This document shows, piece after piece, positions 26,209-35,573 of a stretch of 64,000 nucleotides of DNA (the stretch's first letter is position 1; each line of letters starts with the position of its first letter). The stretch lies in assembly GCF_039524395.1 (NCBI RefSeq), contig NZ_BAAAGO010000033.1; one strand, 5' to 3'. The translations under genes and the position numbers were made by a program. The DNA is from Micropruina glycogenica (lineage in GTDB: Bacteria > Actinomycetota > Actinomycetes > Propionibacteriales > Propionibacteriaceae). The notes beneath the pieces were generated by a model. The model saw only the letters and a list, made by a program, of their open reading frames with translations. It made no database searches and was not told the origin of the DNA.

Positions 26209-28530
26209 TCAGTTCTTGACGCGGTTGGCCTCGTACACGCCGGGAATGCGCTTGAGCGCGTTGGTCAGCGACGCCAGGTGCGTCGGGTCGGGGGTTTCGA
26301 ACTGCAGCCGCATGGTGAACACGCGGTCCTTGTTGGTGGTGGCCGACATCGACAAAATGTTGGAGTGATGCTCGGTCATCACCCGGCTCACGTCCGACAG
26401 CAGTCCGGCCCGATCGAGACCCTCCACGTGCAGCGCCACCAAAAAACTCGAATCGGCGGACGGCGTCGCCCAGTTCACCTGCACCAGTCGGTCGGGCTTC
26501 TGCCGCAGGTTCTCGGCGTTGGTGCAGTCGGCGCGATGTACCGAGACGCCCTCTTCGCGCGTGATGAATCCGATGATGTCGTCGCCCGGCACCGGCATGC
26601 AGCATTTCGCCAGCTTGACCCGCAGATCCGTGTGCCCCTCGACCACGACCCCGACGTCGTCGCTGCGTCGACTGGCCCGGCGCCGAGGGGTGGTGGTGAT
26701 CGTCGAGTGGTCTTCGACGCTAGCCTCGGCGGCCTCTTCGGCGCCGCCTTCGGCGGCGATCAACCGTTCGACCACGGTCTGTGCGCTGACCGTTCCCTCG
26801 CCGATCGCGGCGTACAGGGCGGTGACGTCGGCCACCCGGAAATGCCTGGCCAGAGCCGCGACATGCTCGGCCGACAGCAGCCGGTGCACGGGCAGGCCCG
26901 TACGGCGCAGTCGCTTGGCCAGCGCCTCTTTGCCCTGCTCGATGGACTCTTCACGTCGCTCGCGCATGAAGTACTGGCGAATCTTGGTGCGGGCCCTGGG
27001 GCTGGCCACGAAGTTCAGCCAGTCGCGGCTGGGCCCGGCATTGGGTGACTTCGACGTGAGCACCTCGACCTGGTCACCGTTGTTCAACTGGTACTCAAGT
27101 GGCACCAGGCGCTGGTTCACCCGGGCACCGATGGTGCGGTGACCCACCTCGGTGTGCACCGCGTAGGCGAAGTCGACCGGCGTCGAACCGGCCGGCAACG
27201 AGATGACGTCGCCCTTGGGGGTGAACACGAAAACCTCGGTGGTGTTGATCTCGAAGCGCAGGGTGTCGAGAAAATCGGCCGGGTCTTCGGTTTCGCGCTG
27301 CCATTCGGTGATCTGCCGCACCCAGGACAGGTCGTTGCCCGAGCTGGGTGCCTTGCCCTCTTTGTACTTCCAGTGCGCGGCCACACCGTATTCGGCCTGG
27401 CGGTGCATTTCGTGGGTGCGAATCTGAAACTCCACCGGCTTGCTGTCCGGCCCCAGCACGGTGGTGTGCAGCGACTGGTAGAGGTTGAACTTCGGCATCG
27501 CGATGTAGTCCTTGAACCGGCCGGGCAGCGGGTTCCAGCGCGCATGCAGCACACCGAGGGCGCCGTAGCAGTCGCGCTGCGCGTCCACCAGAATGCGCAG
27601 GCCGACCAGATCGTAGATCTCGAAGAAGTCGCGGCCGCGCACCACCATTTTCTGGTAGATCGAGTAGTAGTGCTTCGGACGGCCGTACACCGTGGCCTTG
27701 ATGCGGGCCTCGGCCAGGTCGTCCTTCACCTGGTCGATCACCTGACGCAGGTAGTTCTCACGCAGCGGCGCACGAGCGGCCACCATGCGCACGATCTCGT
27801 CGTAGATCTTCGGGTGCAGGGTGGCGAACGCGAGATCTTCGAGTTCCCACTTGATGGCGTTCATGCCCAGTCGGTGGGCCAGCGGGGCGAAGATCTCGAG
27901 CGTGTCGTTGGCGATGACGGCCTGTTTGTCTTGACGCAGAAAGCCCAGGGTGCGCATGTTGTGCAGCCGGTCGGCCAGCTTGATCACCAGCACCCTGATG
28001 TCGCGGCTCATCGCGAGCACCATCTTGCGCAGGGTCTCGGCCTTGGCCGACTCGCCGTAGGTGACCTTGTCGAGCTTCGTCACCCCGTCGACCATGGTGG
28101 CGACCTCTTGGCCGAAGTCGGCGGTCAGCTGCGCCATCGTGTACGAGGTGTCTTCGACCGTGTCGTGCAGCAGCGCGGCGCACAACGTCGTTTCGGTCAT
28201 GCCCAGTTCGGCCAGAATCGTCGCGACCGCCAGTGGGTGGGTGATGTAGGGGTCGCCGCTCTTGCGGGTCTGGCCGGCGTGGTAGTGCTCGGCGGTGCGG
28301 TACGCGCGCTCGATGACGGCGATGTCGGCCCGCGCATGATTCGACCGCAGGGTCTTCACCAACGGATCCAGCACGGCCGCCTGCGAGTTCTTGGGGGCTC
28401 CGAGCCGGGCGAGTGCGTGCCGCATGCGCATGCGCGGCTGCTCGGCAGCGTTGCCCGGCTGGCTCAGCGCGCGCGGTTCACCCGGCAGGCCGTTACCTGC
28501 CCCGTACGGCCCATGCACGCTCTCAGTCAA
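26209..28530 (-). CDS. rel: bifunctional (p)ppGpp synthetase/hydrolase Rel
   Basis: The stringent-response enzyme, which makes and degrades (p)ppGpp. The frame runs up to 28680, but a TTG at 28530 has AAGGGGAG six bases upstream and yields 773 residues, the normal actinobacterial size. Domains in order: HD hydrolase (HDTVEDT, with HTHPLAVATILAELG nearby), synthetase (FEIYDLVGLRILVDAQRDCYGALG), TGS (EVFVFTPKGDVISLPAGSTPVDFAYAVHTEVGH in part), zinc-finger/helical region and C-terminal ACT (VALHVEGLDRAGLLSDVSRVM). Both catalytic domains look intact. It follows apt, the conserved order in Actinobacteria, after a 277-bp gap holding repeats. Confidence 0.96.
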   Translation of the reverse strand: MTESVHGPYGAGNGLPGEPRALSQPGNAAEQPRMRMRHALARLGAPKNSQAAVLDPLVKTLRSNHARADIAVIERAYRTAEHYHAGQTRKSGDPYITHPLAVATILAELGMTETTLCAALLHDTVEDTSYTMAQLTADFGQEVATMVDGVTKLDKVTYGESAKAETLRKMVLAMSRDIRVLVIKLADRLHNMRTLGFLRQDKQAVIANDTLEIFAPLAHRLGMNAIKWELEDLAFATLHPKIYDEIVRMVAARAPLRENYLRQVIDQVKDDLAEARIKATVYGRPKHYYSIYQKMVVRGRDFFEIYDLVGLRILVDAQRDCYGALGVLHARWNPLPGRFKDYIAMPKFNLYQSLHTTVLGPDSKPVEFQIRTHEMHRQAEYGVAAHWKYKEGKAPSSGNDLSWVRQITEWQRETEDPADFLDTLRFEINTTEVFVFTPKGDVISLPAGSTPVDFAYAVHTEVGHRTIGARVNQRLVPLEYQLNNGDQVEVLTSKSPNAGPSRDWLNFVASPRARTKIRQYFMRERREESIEQGKEALAKRLRRTGLPVHRLLSAEHVAALARHFRVADVTALYAAIGEGTVSAQTVVERLIAAEGGAEEAAEASVEDHSTITTTPRRRASRRSDDVGVVVEGHTDLRVKLAKCCMPVPGDDIIGFITREEGVSVHRADCTNAENLRQKPDRLVQVNWATPSADSSFLVALHVEGLDRAGLLSDVSRVMTEHHSNILSMSATTNKDRVFTMRLQFETPDPTHLASLTNALKRIPGVYEANRVKN

Positions 28531-28688
28531 CCCGCTCCCCTTCGGCAGGTCTGCATCATACTGCCGCCACGACAGAGCCCCGTCGCCAGCGGCCTGCGCC
28601 CGACGGCCGTCGTCCCGGTCACCGACGGGCTCGCCCCGCACCGGGACCCCTGAGGAGTGATCTTCGACCCCGGGAGGCACGGCACGCC

Positions 28689-28765
28689 GTCATGCCGGCG
28701 AACGCCGGGATCTCACCCGCACGCACCGCACAACGCCGAGATTGCGGCGTCCGCCGCAATGACGA
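28689..28765. repeat. pair of VIPADAGIS-type palindromes between apt and rel
   Basis: One inverted copy at 28689-28714 (CCGGCG-AA-CGCCGG arms) and one direct copy at 28738-28765 of the TTGCGGCG variant. They lie in the 277-bp stretch between the apt stop and the preferred rel start; the remaining sequence shows no gene. A promoter for rel presumably lies here. Confidence 0.85.
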
Positions 28766-28807
28766 GCGATCTCCGCCCCCTCACCGGGCCGCGCTCAGCA
28801 GTGCGGC

Positions 28808-29347
28808 TCAGACGGTGACGACGGCCGAGTAGTTGTGGATGCCCAACTCGGCGAGCTTCTCGCGGCCCGGCAAGAAGCCGAGCTCCATCAATACCGCCAC
28901 GTGCACCAGGTCGGCACCCAACCGGTGCACCAGAGCGGCTGTGGCGCCCACGGTGCCGCCGGTGGCCAGCACGTCGTCGATCACCAGCACGCGGGCGCCC
29001 GGCAGCACGGCGTCCGTCTTCACGGTGAGCGTCTCGTGGCCGTACTCGAGCGAGAACTGCTCGCTGTACAGCTCACCGGGCAGCTTGCCGGGCTTGCGCA
29101 CGGGCACGAAGCCCGCCCCCAGTTCGAGCGCCACGGGCGCGGCCAGAATGAACCCGCGCGCCTCCATGCCCACCACCACGTCGATGTCGGGCGGCGCCAA
29201 CGCGACCAGTGCGTTGATGGCCGCCCGCAGGCCCTTGGGCGAGGCCAGCAGCGGCGTGATGTCTTTGAACACCACACCCGGCTTGGGAAAGTCGGGAATG
29301 TCTTCGATCAGGTCGAGAACCAACTGGTGGTCATCGCTGAAGGTCAC
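28808..29347 (-). CDS. apt: adenine phosphoribosyltransferase
   Basis: A 179-residue purine-salvage enzyme forming AMP from adenine and PRPP. The N-terminal DIPDFPKPGVVFKDITPLL and the PRPP-binding loop VLVIDDVLATGGT are clear, with MEARGFILAAPVALELG between. It lies three bases after secF in the yajC-secD-secF-apt-rel order. Confidence 0.96.
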   Translation of the reverse strand: MTFSDDHQLVLDLIEDIPDFPKPGVVFKDITPLLASPKGLRAAINALVALAPPDIDVVVGMEARGFILAAPVALELGAGFVPVRKPGKLPGELYSEQFSLEYGHETLTVKTDAVLPGARVLVIDDVLATGGTVGATAALVHRLGADLVHVAVLMELGFLPGREKLAELGIHNYSAVVTV

Positions 29348-29350
29348 GGG

Positions 29351-30556
29351 TCACTTCTTTCGCTGGGCGCGGGTGCTGCGACTGGGCTGAACCCGGTTCT
29401 GCCGGGCCAGGTCGTTGGCGCTGACCAGACCGAGCCGTTCGGGCTCGATCTCGTCGACCTCGGCCAGCGGCCCGTCACCGTCGGTGATCACCACCGACTT
29501 CGACGTGGCCGCGGCCTTGTCTTTGACGGTGTGCCGCTCGGCCCGGCGGGCCAGCCGCTCGCGGTGCTCGCGCATCTCTGGCTCGGCCTCTTTGAGCTGC
29601 GCCAGCAGCGGCGCCGCGATGAAGATGGACGAGTACGCGCCGGCGATCATGCCCACCAACAGCGCAAGGCCCAGGTCTTTCAGCGGCCCCGTGCCCAGAA
29701 TGAAGGTGCCGGCGAAGGTCAGCGCCGCCACCGGCAGCACGCCGATGATCGTGGTGTTGATCGACCGGATCAGCACCTGGTTGACGGCGGCGTTGGCTGC
29801 GTCGGCGTAGGTTATGCGGGTGTTCTTGATGTCGGCGGTGTTCTCGCGCACCTTGTCGAACACCACCACGGTGTCGTAGAGCGAGTAACCCAGAATCGTG
29901 AGCACACCGATCAGGGTGGCGGGGGTCACGGTGAAGCCCACCAGGGCATAGATGCCAATGGTGATGATCAGGTCGTGCAGCAACGCGACGATGGCAGCGA
30001 TGGCCATCTTGAAGTTGCGGAAGTACGCCCAGATCAGCAGCGACACCAACACCAGAAAGACCGCGAGCGCGATCAGCGCCTGCTGGGTGATCATCGACCC
30101 CCACGACGCGCCGATCAGGCTGTAGCCGACCTCGTCGACGGCAATACCGCCGGACGCCGTTGCCAGCGCCTGCTTGACCTGGGTGACCTCGTCGACCGAC
30201 AGCGATCGCGTCTGCACGCGCACCTGGTTGTCGCCGACCGAAATCACCTGAATGTCGTCGTTGTCGGGCAGGTTGAGCGCCTCGACCGCGCTGCGCATCT
30301 GGTCGGGGGTGCCCGCGCTCACGCTGACCGGCACGGTGAAGTCGGCGCCGCCCTTGAACTCGATGCCCAGATTCAGCCGCAGAATCGCCAACGCCAGAAT
30401 CGAGATGGTCAGCAGCACGCCCGAGATGATGTACCAGCGCTTGCGGTTGCCGACGAAGTCGTACTCGACCTCGCCGGTGTACAGCTTGTGCGCGAAGCTC
30501 GCCTTCTTGACCTTCGGCTCGCCCGTCTTCTTGGGCTCGGTTGTCGCGGTGCTCAT
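29351..30556 (-). CDS. secF: protein translocase subunit SecF
   Basis: A six-pass RND-type membrane protein that, with SecD, uses the proton gradient to complete export through SecYEG. The first membrane segment (WYIISGVLLTISILALAIL) precedes LGIEFKGGADF; later segments include ALIALAVFLVLVSLLIWAYF and GVLTILGYSLYDTVVVFDKVREN, the conserved TM4-5 signature. The ATG at 30556 is chosen because GGAGG lies four bases upstream and it overlaps the secD stop (TGATG); a GTG one codon earlier is possible. 401 residues, with a charged cytoplasmic tail. Confidence 0.95.
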   Translation of the reverse strand: MSTATTEPKKTGEPKVKKASFAHKLYTGEVEYDFVGNRKRWYIISGVLLTISILALAILRLNLGIEFKGGADFTVPVSVSAGTPDQMRSAVEALNLPDNDDIQVISVGDNQVRVQTRSLSVDEVTQVKQALATASGGIAVDEVGYSLIGASWGSMITQQALIALAVFLVLVSLLIWAYFRNFKMAIAAIVALLHDLIITIGIYALVGFTVTPATLIGVLTILGYSLYDTVVVFDKVRENTADIKNTRITYADAANAAVNQVLIRSINTTIIGVLPVAALTFAGTFILGTGPLKDLGLALLVGMIAGAYSSIFIAAPLLAQLKEAEPEMREHRERLARRAERHTVKDKAAATSKSVVITDGDGPLAEVDEIEPERLGLVSANDLARQNRVQPSRSTRAQRKK

Positions 30557-32346
30557 CACGCCTCCTCGGTCGTCGAGTCAGGGGTGGACGCCTTCGCTGC
30601 AGCGCTCTTGCCTGCCGCCGCCTTGCCCGCGGTGGCCGGAACCTTCGCCGCCTTGCCTGCGCCGGTGGCGGCGGCCCGACGGCGGCGGTGCAGCGGCGGT
30701 TGATGCCTGGCACCCAGATGGTCGGGTTCGAACCCCGAGAACTTGCGACCCTCGCCGAAGTAGCGGGTGCGTCCGAGCAGCGACACCAGCGGCTTGGTGA
30801 ACCAGAACACCACCGCGATGTCGATCAGGGTGGTGAGGCCCAGCGTGAACGCGAAGCCGCGCACCGAGCCGATGGCCAGAATGAACAACACCACCGCAGA
30901 GAGCAACGACACACCGTCGGCGATCAGAATGGTCTGCCGCGACCGTTCCCAGCCGGTTTCGATGGCGCTGCGCAGTGACCGTCCGTCACGCACCTCGTCG
31001 CGAATGCGTTCGAAGTAGATGATGAACGAGTCGGCTGTGACGCCGATGGCCACGATCAGGCCCGCGACGCCGGGCAGGTTGAGCGCGAAGCCCATGGCTT
31101 GGCCGAGCAGCACCACGAGCGCGTAAGTGATGCCGAAGGCGACCACCAAGCTGCTGACCACCACGATGGACAGGGCGCGGTAGTACAGAATGCTGTAGGC
31201 CACCACGAGGGCCAGGCCGATGATGCCGGCGATGATGCCGGCTTCCAGTTGCTCGCCGCCTAATTTGGCCGACACGTTGTCGACGCTCGACACATCGAAG
31301 GCCAGTGGCAGGGCGCCGTACTTGAGCACGTTGGCCAATTGGGTGGCGCTGGCCTGGTTGAACGAACCCGAGATCTCGGCCCGTCCACCGGGAATGGCTG
31401 CGCTCACGTAGGGGCTGCTGATCACCGTGCCGTCGAGCACGATGGCGAACTGGTTCTGCGGGCTGGTCTTGGTCGAGATGGCCCGGGTGACCGTTTCGAA
31501 CGTGGTGGCGGCGGTGCCGTTGAACTCGAGGTTGACCACCCAACTCACCCCGTTCTGGGGAATGCCGGCCTGAGCCGAGTTGAGGTCCTTGCCCGAGATC
31601 ACCGCAGGCGAGAGCAGGTACTTGGTTGTGTGGCCCTCGTCGCAGGTGATCAGCGGCTGGTCGGACACGTCGGGGAACGGGTCGCCGCACTGAAAGTTCG
31701 TGTAGTCGCTCTGGTCGCGCTTACTCGGCGTCCAGTCGAGCACCTGCTGGGTGGTGGGCGGCGTGGCACCGGCGACCGTCGGCCGGGGGCTCGGAACCGG
31801 GGTCGGCAGTGCCGGCAGCGGCCGGGGGTTGGTGCTGGGCGAGGTGGTGGCACTCGGCACCGCCGATTCCGTGGGCTGAGCCGTCTCAGTGGCCGCGGGC
31901 TGGGTGGCCGCGGGCTCGGACGCGGCCTGGGTCGGCTCGACGCTCGGCTGCGCCGACGCCACCTGCTCGGAGGCGTACACCAGCCGGAAGTACAACTGGG
32001 CGGTCTGGCCCACCATGCGCACCAACTCGTCTTGCTGGACGTTGGGCACGCTCACGATGATCTGCCGGTCGCCCGAGGTGGTCACCTCGGACTCACCGAC
32101 GCCGATGGCGTCGACGCGCTGCTGAATGATGGTGCGGGCCAGTTCGAGACTGGCCGGGTCGACCGCGCCCTCGCCGCTGGTGTTGCTGGCCGTCAGGGTG
32201 ATGGTGGTGCCGCCGCGCAGGTCGAGCCCCAGTTTGGGGGTCCAGACGCCGCCGAGAGCCATCAGCCCGAACAGGCCGGCCGTGATCACCAGAAAGACGA
32301 TCAGGGTTCTCAGGGGATGGCTGTGATGCCTACTTGTGGTTGCCAC
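30556..32346 (-). CDS. secD: protein translocase subunit SecD
   Basis: Partner of SecF. The N-terminal segment LIVFLVITAGLFGLMALGG is followed by the P1 periplasmic-type domain (LGLDLRGGTTITL, RVDAIGVGESEVTTSGDRQIIVSVP) and a C-terminal six-segment bundle with LALVVAYSILYYR, GVTADSFIIYFERIRDE and FWFTKPLVSLL. Between the halves of P1 lies an unusual Pro/Thr/Ala/Ser-rich stretch of about 75 residues (roughly 130-205), and the C-terminus ends in a Lys/Ala-rich tail. Both expand the protein to 596 residues. Such linkers occur in actinobacterial SecD proteins, but this one is long. Confidence 0.95.
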   Translation of the reverse strand: MATTSRHHSHPLRTLIVFLVITAGLFGLMALGGVWTPKLGLDLRGGTTITLTASNTSGEGAVDPASLELARTIIQQRVDAIGVGESEVTTSGDRQIIVSVPNVQQDELVRMVGQTAQLYFRLVYASEQVASAQPSVEPTQAASEPAATQPAATETAQPTESAVPSATTSPSTNPRPLPALPTPVPSPRPTVAGATPPTTQQVLDWTPSKRDQSDYTNFQCGDPFPDVSDQPLITCDEGHTTKYLLSPAVISGKDLNSAQAGIPQNGVSWVVNLEFNGTAATTFETVTRAISTKTSPQNQFAIVLDGTVISSPYVSAAIPGGRAEISGSFNQASATQLANVLKYGALPLAFDVSSVDNVSAKLGGEQLEAGIIAGIIGLALVVAYSILYYRALSIVVVSSLVVAFGITYALVVLLGQAMGFALNLPGVAGLIVAIGVTADSFIIYFERIRDEVRDGRSLRSAIETGWERSRQTILIADGVSLLSAVVLFILAIGSVRGFAFTLGLTTLIDIAVVFWFTKPLVSLLGRTRYFGEGRKFSGFEPDHLGARHQPPLHRRRRAAATGAGKAAKVPATAGKAAAGKSAAAKASTPDSTTEEA

Positions 32347-32366
32347 GTGCAGTTACGCCTCAACGG

Positions 32367-32825
32367 TCACTTCTGGGTGTTCTGGCCCGGCACGTCGTCG
32401 CTCGGCGGGTCGGCCGGGGCGTCGGTGAGCCGAGGGTCGTTGAAGTCCGACGGCTGGATGTTCTCGAACGGGTTGGGCTCGGCGGCCTCGTCGACCTCGT
32501 CGGCCTCGCGCTCGATGTGATCGGGCTCGGCGGCATCGTCGGCGTACTCGAACTCGTCGTCTTCGGGGGTCAGGGTCTTGACGATGGCCTGCTTGACCAC
32601 GGTCATTTCGATGCCGGGGGCGATCTCGATGATGGCCTGGCGATCGCCAAGGTGGCGAATGGTGCCGAATACACCGGACGACAGCATGACGCGGGCGCCG
32701 GGGGCCAGGGCGTTGGTCATCTCTGCCTGCTTCTTGGCCCGCTTCTGCTGCGGACGAATCAGCAGAAAGTAGAAGGCGGCGCCCATCAGCACAAGCATCA
32801 GGACAGTGCTACCCATGTCACCCAT
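32367..32825 (-). CDS. yajC: preprotein translocase subunit YajC
   Basis: A 152-residue membrane accessory of SecDF. The N-terminal hydrophobic helix (STVLMLVLMGAAFYFLLIRPQQKR) ends in the family hallmark RPQQKR. The Sh3-like globular part has GARVMLSSGVFGTIRHLGD. An acidic C-terminal tail of about 60 residues (DDEFEYADDAAEPDHIERE) is typical of actinobacterial versions. It lies 20 bp before secD. The 222-bp gap upstream, toward ruvB, contains short repeats. Confidence 0.94.
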   Translation of the reverse strand: MGDMGSTVLMLVLMGAAFYFLLIRPQQKRAKKQAEMTNALAPGARVMLSSGVFGTIRHLGDRQAIIEIAPGIEMTVVKQAIVKTLTPEDDEFEYADDAAEPDHIEREADEVDEAAEPNPFENIQPSDFNDPRLTDAPADPPSDDVPGQNTQK

Positions 32826-32951
32826 GTGAGATTTCTTTCGTTAGAACGGCAAGACGGCGGCTGACCACCGACGCACAACTCTAGCCGAGGCGACCACAAA
32901 GCCCGATTCCGACGTACCGGCGGACGCCTGCTGCGTCGGCGGCGCTGCCGA

Positions 32952-33017
32952 CGTTGCTCGCGTTCGCCCTCGTTGCTCGCGTTCGGACGCAGGCAACGTC
33001 GCTTTTCGCGAGCAACG
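32952..33017. repeat. short direct and inverted repeats between ruvB and yajC
   Basis: CGTTGCTCGCGTTCG occurs at 32952-32966 and 32971-32985, and its inverse CGCGAGCAACG at 33007-33017, so alternative hairpins can form in the leader of yajC (or the end of ruvB). Confidence 0.75.
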
Positions 33018-33047
33018 TCGAATGGAGCGCCACGTGCGCACGCTCGG

Positions 33048-34082
33048 TCAGCCGCCGAACAGGTCGGGCTCGGCGCTGGCCGGCATGGTGAGCCCGAGGT
33101 GCGCCCACCCACGAGCGGTGGCCACGCGTCCGCGGGGTGTGCGCATCAAAAAGCCCTGCCGTACCAGGAACGGCTCGGCGACCTCTTCGACCGTCTCGCG
33201 TTCTTCGCCCACCGCCATGGCCAGCGTCGACAGCCCCACCGGGCCCCCGTTGAACCGCTCACACAGGGCCGACAACACCGAACGGTCGAGCCGGTCGAGG
33301 CCGAGTTCGTCCACCTCGTAGAGTTCCAGGGCCGCTGCTGCGACGGCGGGGGTCAGCAGGCCGTCCGCGCGTACTTGGGCGTAATCGCGGACGCGCCGCA
33401 GCAGCCGGTTGGCGATGCGGGGGGTGCCACGTGAGCGGGAGGCGATCACCTCGTCGGTGTCCGCGACCAAGGTGATGCCGAGCAGCCGTGCAGAACGGCG
33501 CACGATCGCGCGCAGCGAGTCCGTTTCGTAGAAGTCGAGCTGGCCGGTGAAGCCGAACCGATCGCGCAACGGGCCGGGCAGCAGGCCGGCGCGGGTGGTG
33601 GCGCCGACCAGCGTGAACGGCGGAATGTCCAGTGGAATCGCGGTGGCGCCCGGGCCCTTGCCCACCACCACGTCGACGCGGAAGTCCTCCATGGCCAGGT
33701 ACAGCATCTCTTCGGCGGGACGGCTCATGCGGTGGATCTCGTCGAGAAAGAACACCTCGCCCTCGGTGAGGCCCGACAGAATCGCCGCGAGGTCGCCGGC
33801 GTGCTGAATGGCCGGGCCGGAACTGATTCGGATCGGCACGCCGAGTTCGGCGGCGATGATCATGGCCAGGGTGGTCTTGCCCAGCCCGGGCGGGCCCGAC
33901 AGCAGCACGTGGTCGGGCACCGATCCGCGGTGGCGGGCGGCGTCCAACACCAGGCCGAGTTGGTCGCTGACCCGCGGCTGGCCGGCGAACTCGGCCAGGC
34001 TGCCCGGGCGCAGTGCCGACTCGGCGACGGTGTCGTCGTCGTGCTGGTGAGGATCCATCGGATCCTCGGCCGCGCGGGTCAC
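33048..34082 (-). CDS. ruvB: Holliday junction helicase RuvB
   Basis: A 344-residue AAA+ motor driving branch migration with RuvA. Walker A GPPGLGKTT, Walker B FFLDEIHRM, sensor 1 GATTRAGLL and the arginine-finger region PLRDRFGFTGQLDFY are intact, and the C-terminal winged helix includes RTPRGRVAT. The GTG start at 34082 overlaps the ruvA stop (GTGA). A LexA box before ruvC implies SOS induction of the whole ruvCAB unit. Confidence 0.97.
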   Translation of the reverse strand: MTRAAEDPMDPHQHDDDTVAESALRPGSLAEFAGQPRVSDQLGLVLDAARHRGSVPDHVLLSGPPGLGKTTLAMIIAAELGVPIRISSGPAIQHAGDLAAILSGLTEGEVFFLDEIHRMSRPAEEMLYLAMEDFRVDVVVGKGPGATAIPLDIPPFTLVGATTRAGLLPGPLRDRFGFTGQLDFYETDSLRAIVRRSARLLGITLVADTDEVIASRSRGTPRIANRLLRRVRDYAQVRADGLLTPAVAAAALELYEVDELGLDRLDRSVLSALCERFNGGPVGLSTLAMAVGEERETVEEVAEPFLVRQGFLMRTPRGRVATARGWAHLGLTMPASAEPDLFGG

Positions 34083-34678
34083 TTGGCCAGGCTTCGCAGA
34101 GCGGCCCGCATCAACACGGCGACCGGAGTGGCGGGATCGGTTTCGACCATGCCCGCCACGTTGTCACACGCCCGGTCGGCGTCGCGCGCCGACCAGCCGA
34201 GGCCCTCGAGACCGCCCTTGACCTGTTCGCGCCAGTCGGGCGCCTCGGTGGTCGCCGGCAGCCCGCTGGTGGCGGCGAGGGCGTTGATCTTGTCTTTCAA
34301 CTCGATGACCAGCCGTTGCGCGCCCTTGACGCCGATGCCAGGCACCTTGGTGAGTGCAGCGATGTTCTCGGCCGCGATCGCGGCGCGCAGAGCGTCGGGG
34401 CTGAGCACCGAGACCACGGCCTGGGCGATCTTGGGGCCGATACCGCTGGCCGACTGGACGAGTTCGAAGCAGTCGCGCTCGTCGGCCTCGGTGAACCCGT
34501 ACAGGGTGAGCGAGTCCTCACGCACCACCAGCGAGGTGGCGAGCGTGGCGGGTTGGCCGAGCCGCACGGCGGCGGCGGTGGCCGGCGTGCACAGGGCTTT
34601 GACGCCGAACCCGTTCACGTCGAGCACCACATGGGTGGCACCGGCCGCAATGACCGTGCCGGTGAGCTGGGCGATCAT
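34079..34678 (-). CDS. ruvA: Holliday junction DNA helicase subunit RuvA
   Basis: A 199-residue tetrameric junction-binding protein. The ATG at 34678 gives the canonical MIAQLTGTV start and overlaps the ruvC stop (ATGA), although the frame is open further upstream. The OB fold, the helix-hairpin-helix motifs (ASGIGPKIAQAVVSVL and VPGIGVKGAQRLVIEL) and the C-terminal RuvB-binding domain (GLEGLGWSARDADRA) are all present. Confidence 0.97.
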   Translation of the reverse strand: MIAQLTGTVIAAGATHVVLDVNGFGVKALCTPATAAAVRLGQPATLATSLVVREDSLTLYGFTEADERDCFELVQSASGIGPKIAQAVVSVLSPDALRAAIAAENIAALTKVPGIGVKGAQRLVIELKDKINALAATSGLPATTEAPDWREQVKGGLEGLGWSARDADRACDNVAGMVETDPATPVAVLMRAALRSLAK

Positions 34679-35211
34679 GCGCCCCTCCTGCCCTGCAGGC
34701 GGCGGGCCTGATCGAGGGCGGCGGCCACCCTGGCCTGGCCCGCACCACGCCACAGGTGGCAGATGGCGAGCGCGACGGCGTCGGCGGCGTCCGCGGGTTT
34801 GGGCGCTTCGGCCAGCTTGAGCACCCGGGTGACCATGAGACCGATCTGAGCCTTGTCGGCGCGTCCAGACCCGGTGATGGCGGCCTTGACCTCACTGGGC
34901 GTGTGCTGGTGCACGGGCAGCTTGTGGCGGGCGGCGACCAGCATGGTGACGCCGGCGGCCTGCGCGGTGCCGATCACCGTCATGGTGTTGTGCTGGCTGA
35001 ACACCCGCTCGACGGCGATCACCTCGGGCCGGTGCCGGGCCACCCACTGCTCCAGCTCGGTCTCGATGGCCAGCAGCCGCAGCGGCAGATCGGCGTCGGC
35101 CGGGGTGCGGATCACGCCTGCCTCGACCAGCACCGGCGGACGTCCGGGAGCCCCGTCGACCACGCCGACACCGCAGCGGGTCAGCCCCGGATCGACCCCC
35201 AGCACACGCAT
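34675..35211 (-). CDS. ruvC: crossover junction endodeoxyribonuclease RuvC
   Basis: A 178-residue resolvase. The first catalytic Asp is Asp7 in LGVDPGLTRCG; the Glu of AVERVFSQHNT and the C-terminal acidic pair in AADAADAVALA complete the RNase H-like active site. GSGRADKAQI is the usual junction-contact loop. It leads the ruvC-ruvA-ruvB unit, with a LexA box 20 bp upstream. Confidence 0.97.
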   Translation of the reverse strand: MRVLGVDPGLTRCGVGVVDGAPGRPPVLVEAGVIRTPADADLPLRLLAIETELEQWVARHRPEVIAVERVFSQHNTMTVIGTAQAAGVTMLVAARHKLPVHQHTPSEVKAAITGSGRADKAQIGLMVTRVLKLAEAPKPADAADAVALAICHLWRGAGQARVAAALDQARRLQGRRGA

Positions 35212-35230
35212 CGATAGGCACCTTCATCAG

Positions 35231-35246
35231 CCGAACAGATGTTCGG
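35231..35246. promoter_or_regulatory. LexA (SOS) box upstream of ruvCAB
   Basis: CCGAACAGATGTTCGG is a full match to the actinobacterial LexA core CGAAC-N4-GTTCG. It overlaps the start of a second dyad (GTTCGG-N6-CCGAAC, 35241-35258). The site lies 20 bp before the ruvC ATG. Confidence 0.88.
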
Positions 35247-35573
35247 ATACTACCGAACCTGGCGACCCCGTTCACGGACGCCACGCCCGTCATGGTGACC
35301 AGGGCCAGGCCAACGATCAGCAGGAGGACGACCCTCACGATCATCATCGGCGTCACATCGCCGCACGGCGTGATCTCGGATGCAGCCGAACGATAGGCAA
35401 GATCCCGACCTTCGTCGGGATGACGAGCGCAAAGGTCTCAACACGCTCGACCAACGAACCCGAACGGCAGGAGAGATCCGGACGTTCGTCGGGATGACGA
35501 GCGCATGGGTCTCAAGAGGCCGACCAACGAATCCGGACGATCCTCGACTGGCGACAGCAAACTCAAGGGTGAA

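Noticed and set aside
34892..35356. Leftward ORF with a hydrophobic N-terminus upstream of ruvC
   Set aside because: It has no stop before ruvC and runs on in a shifted ruvC frame; the later part reads as shadow sequence rich in Arg and Gly.
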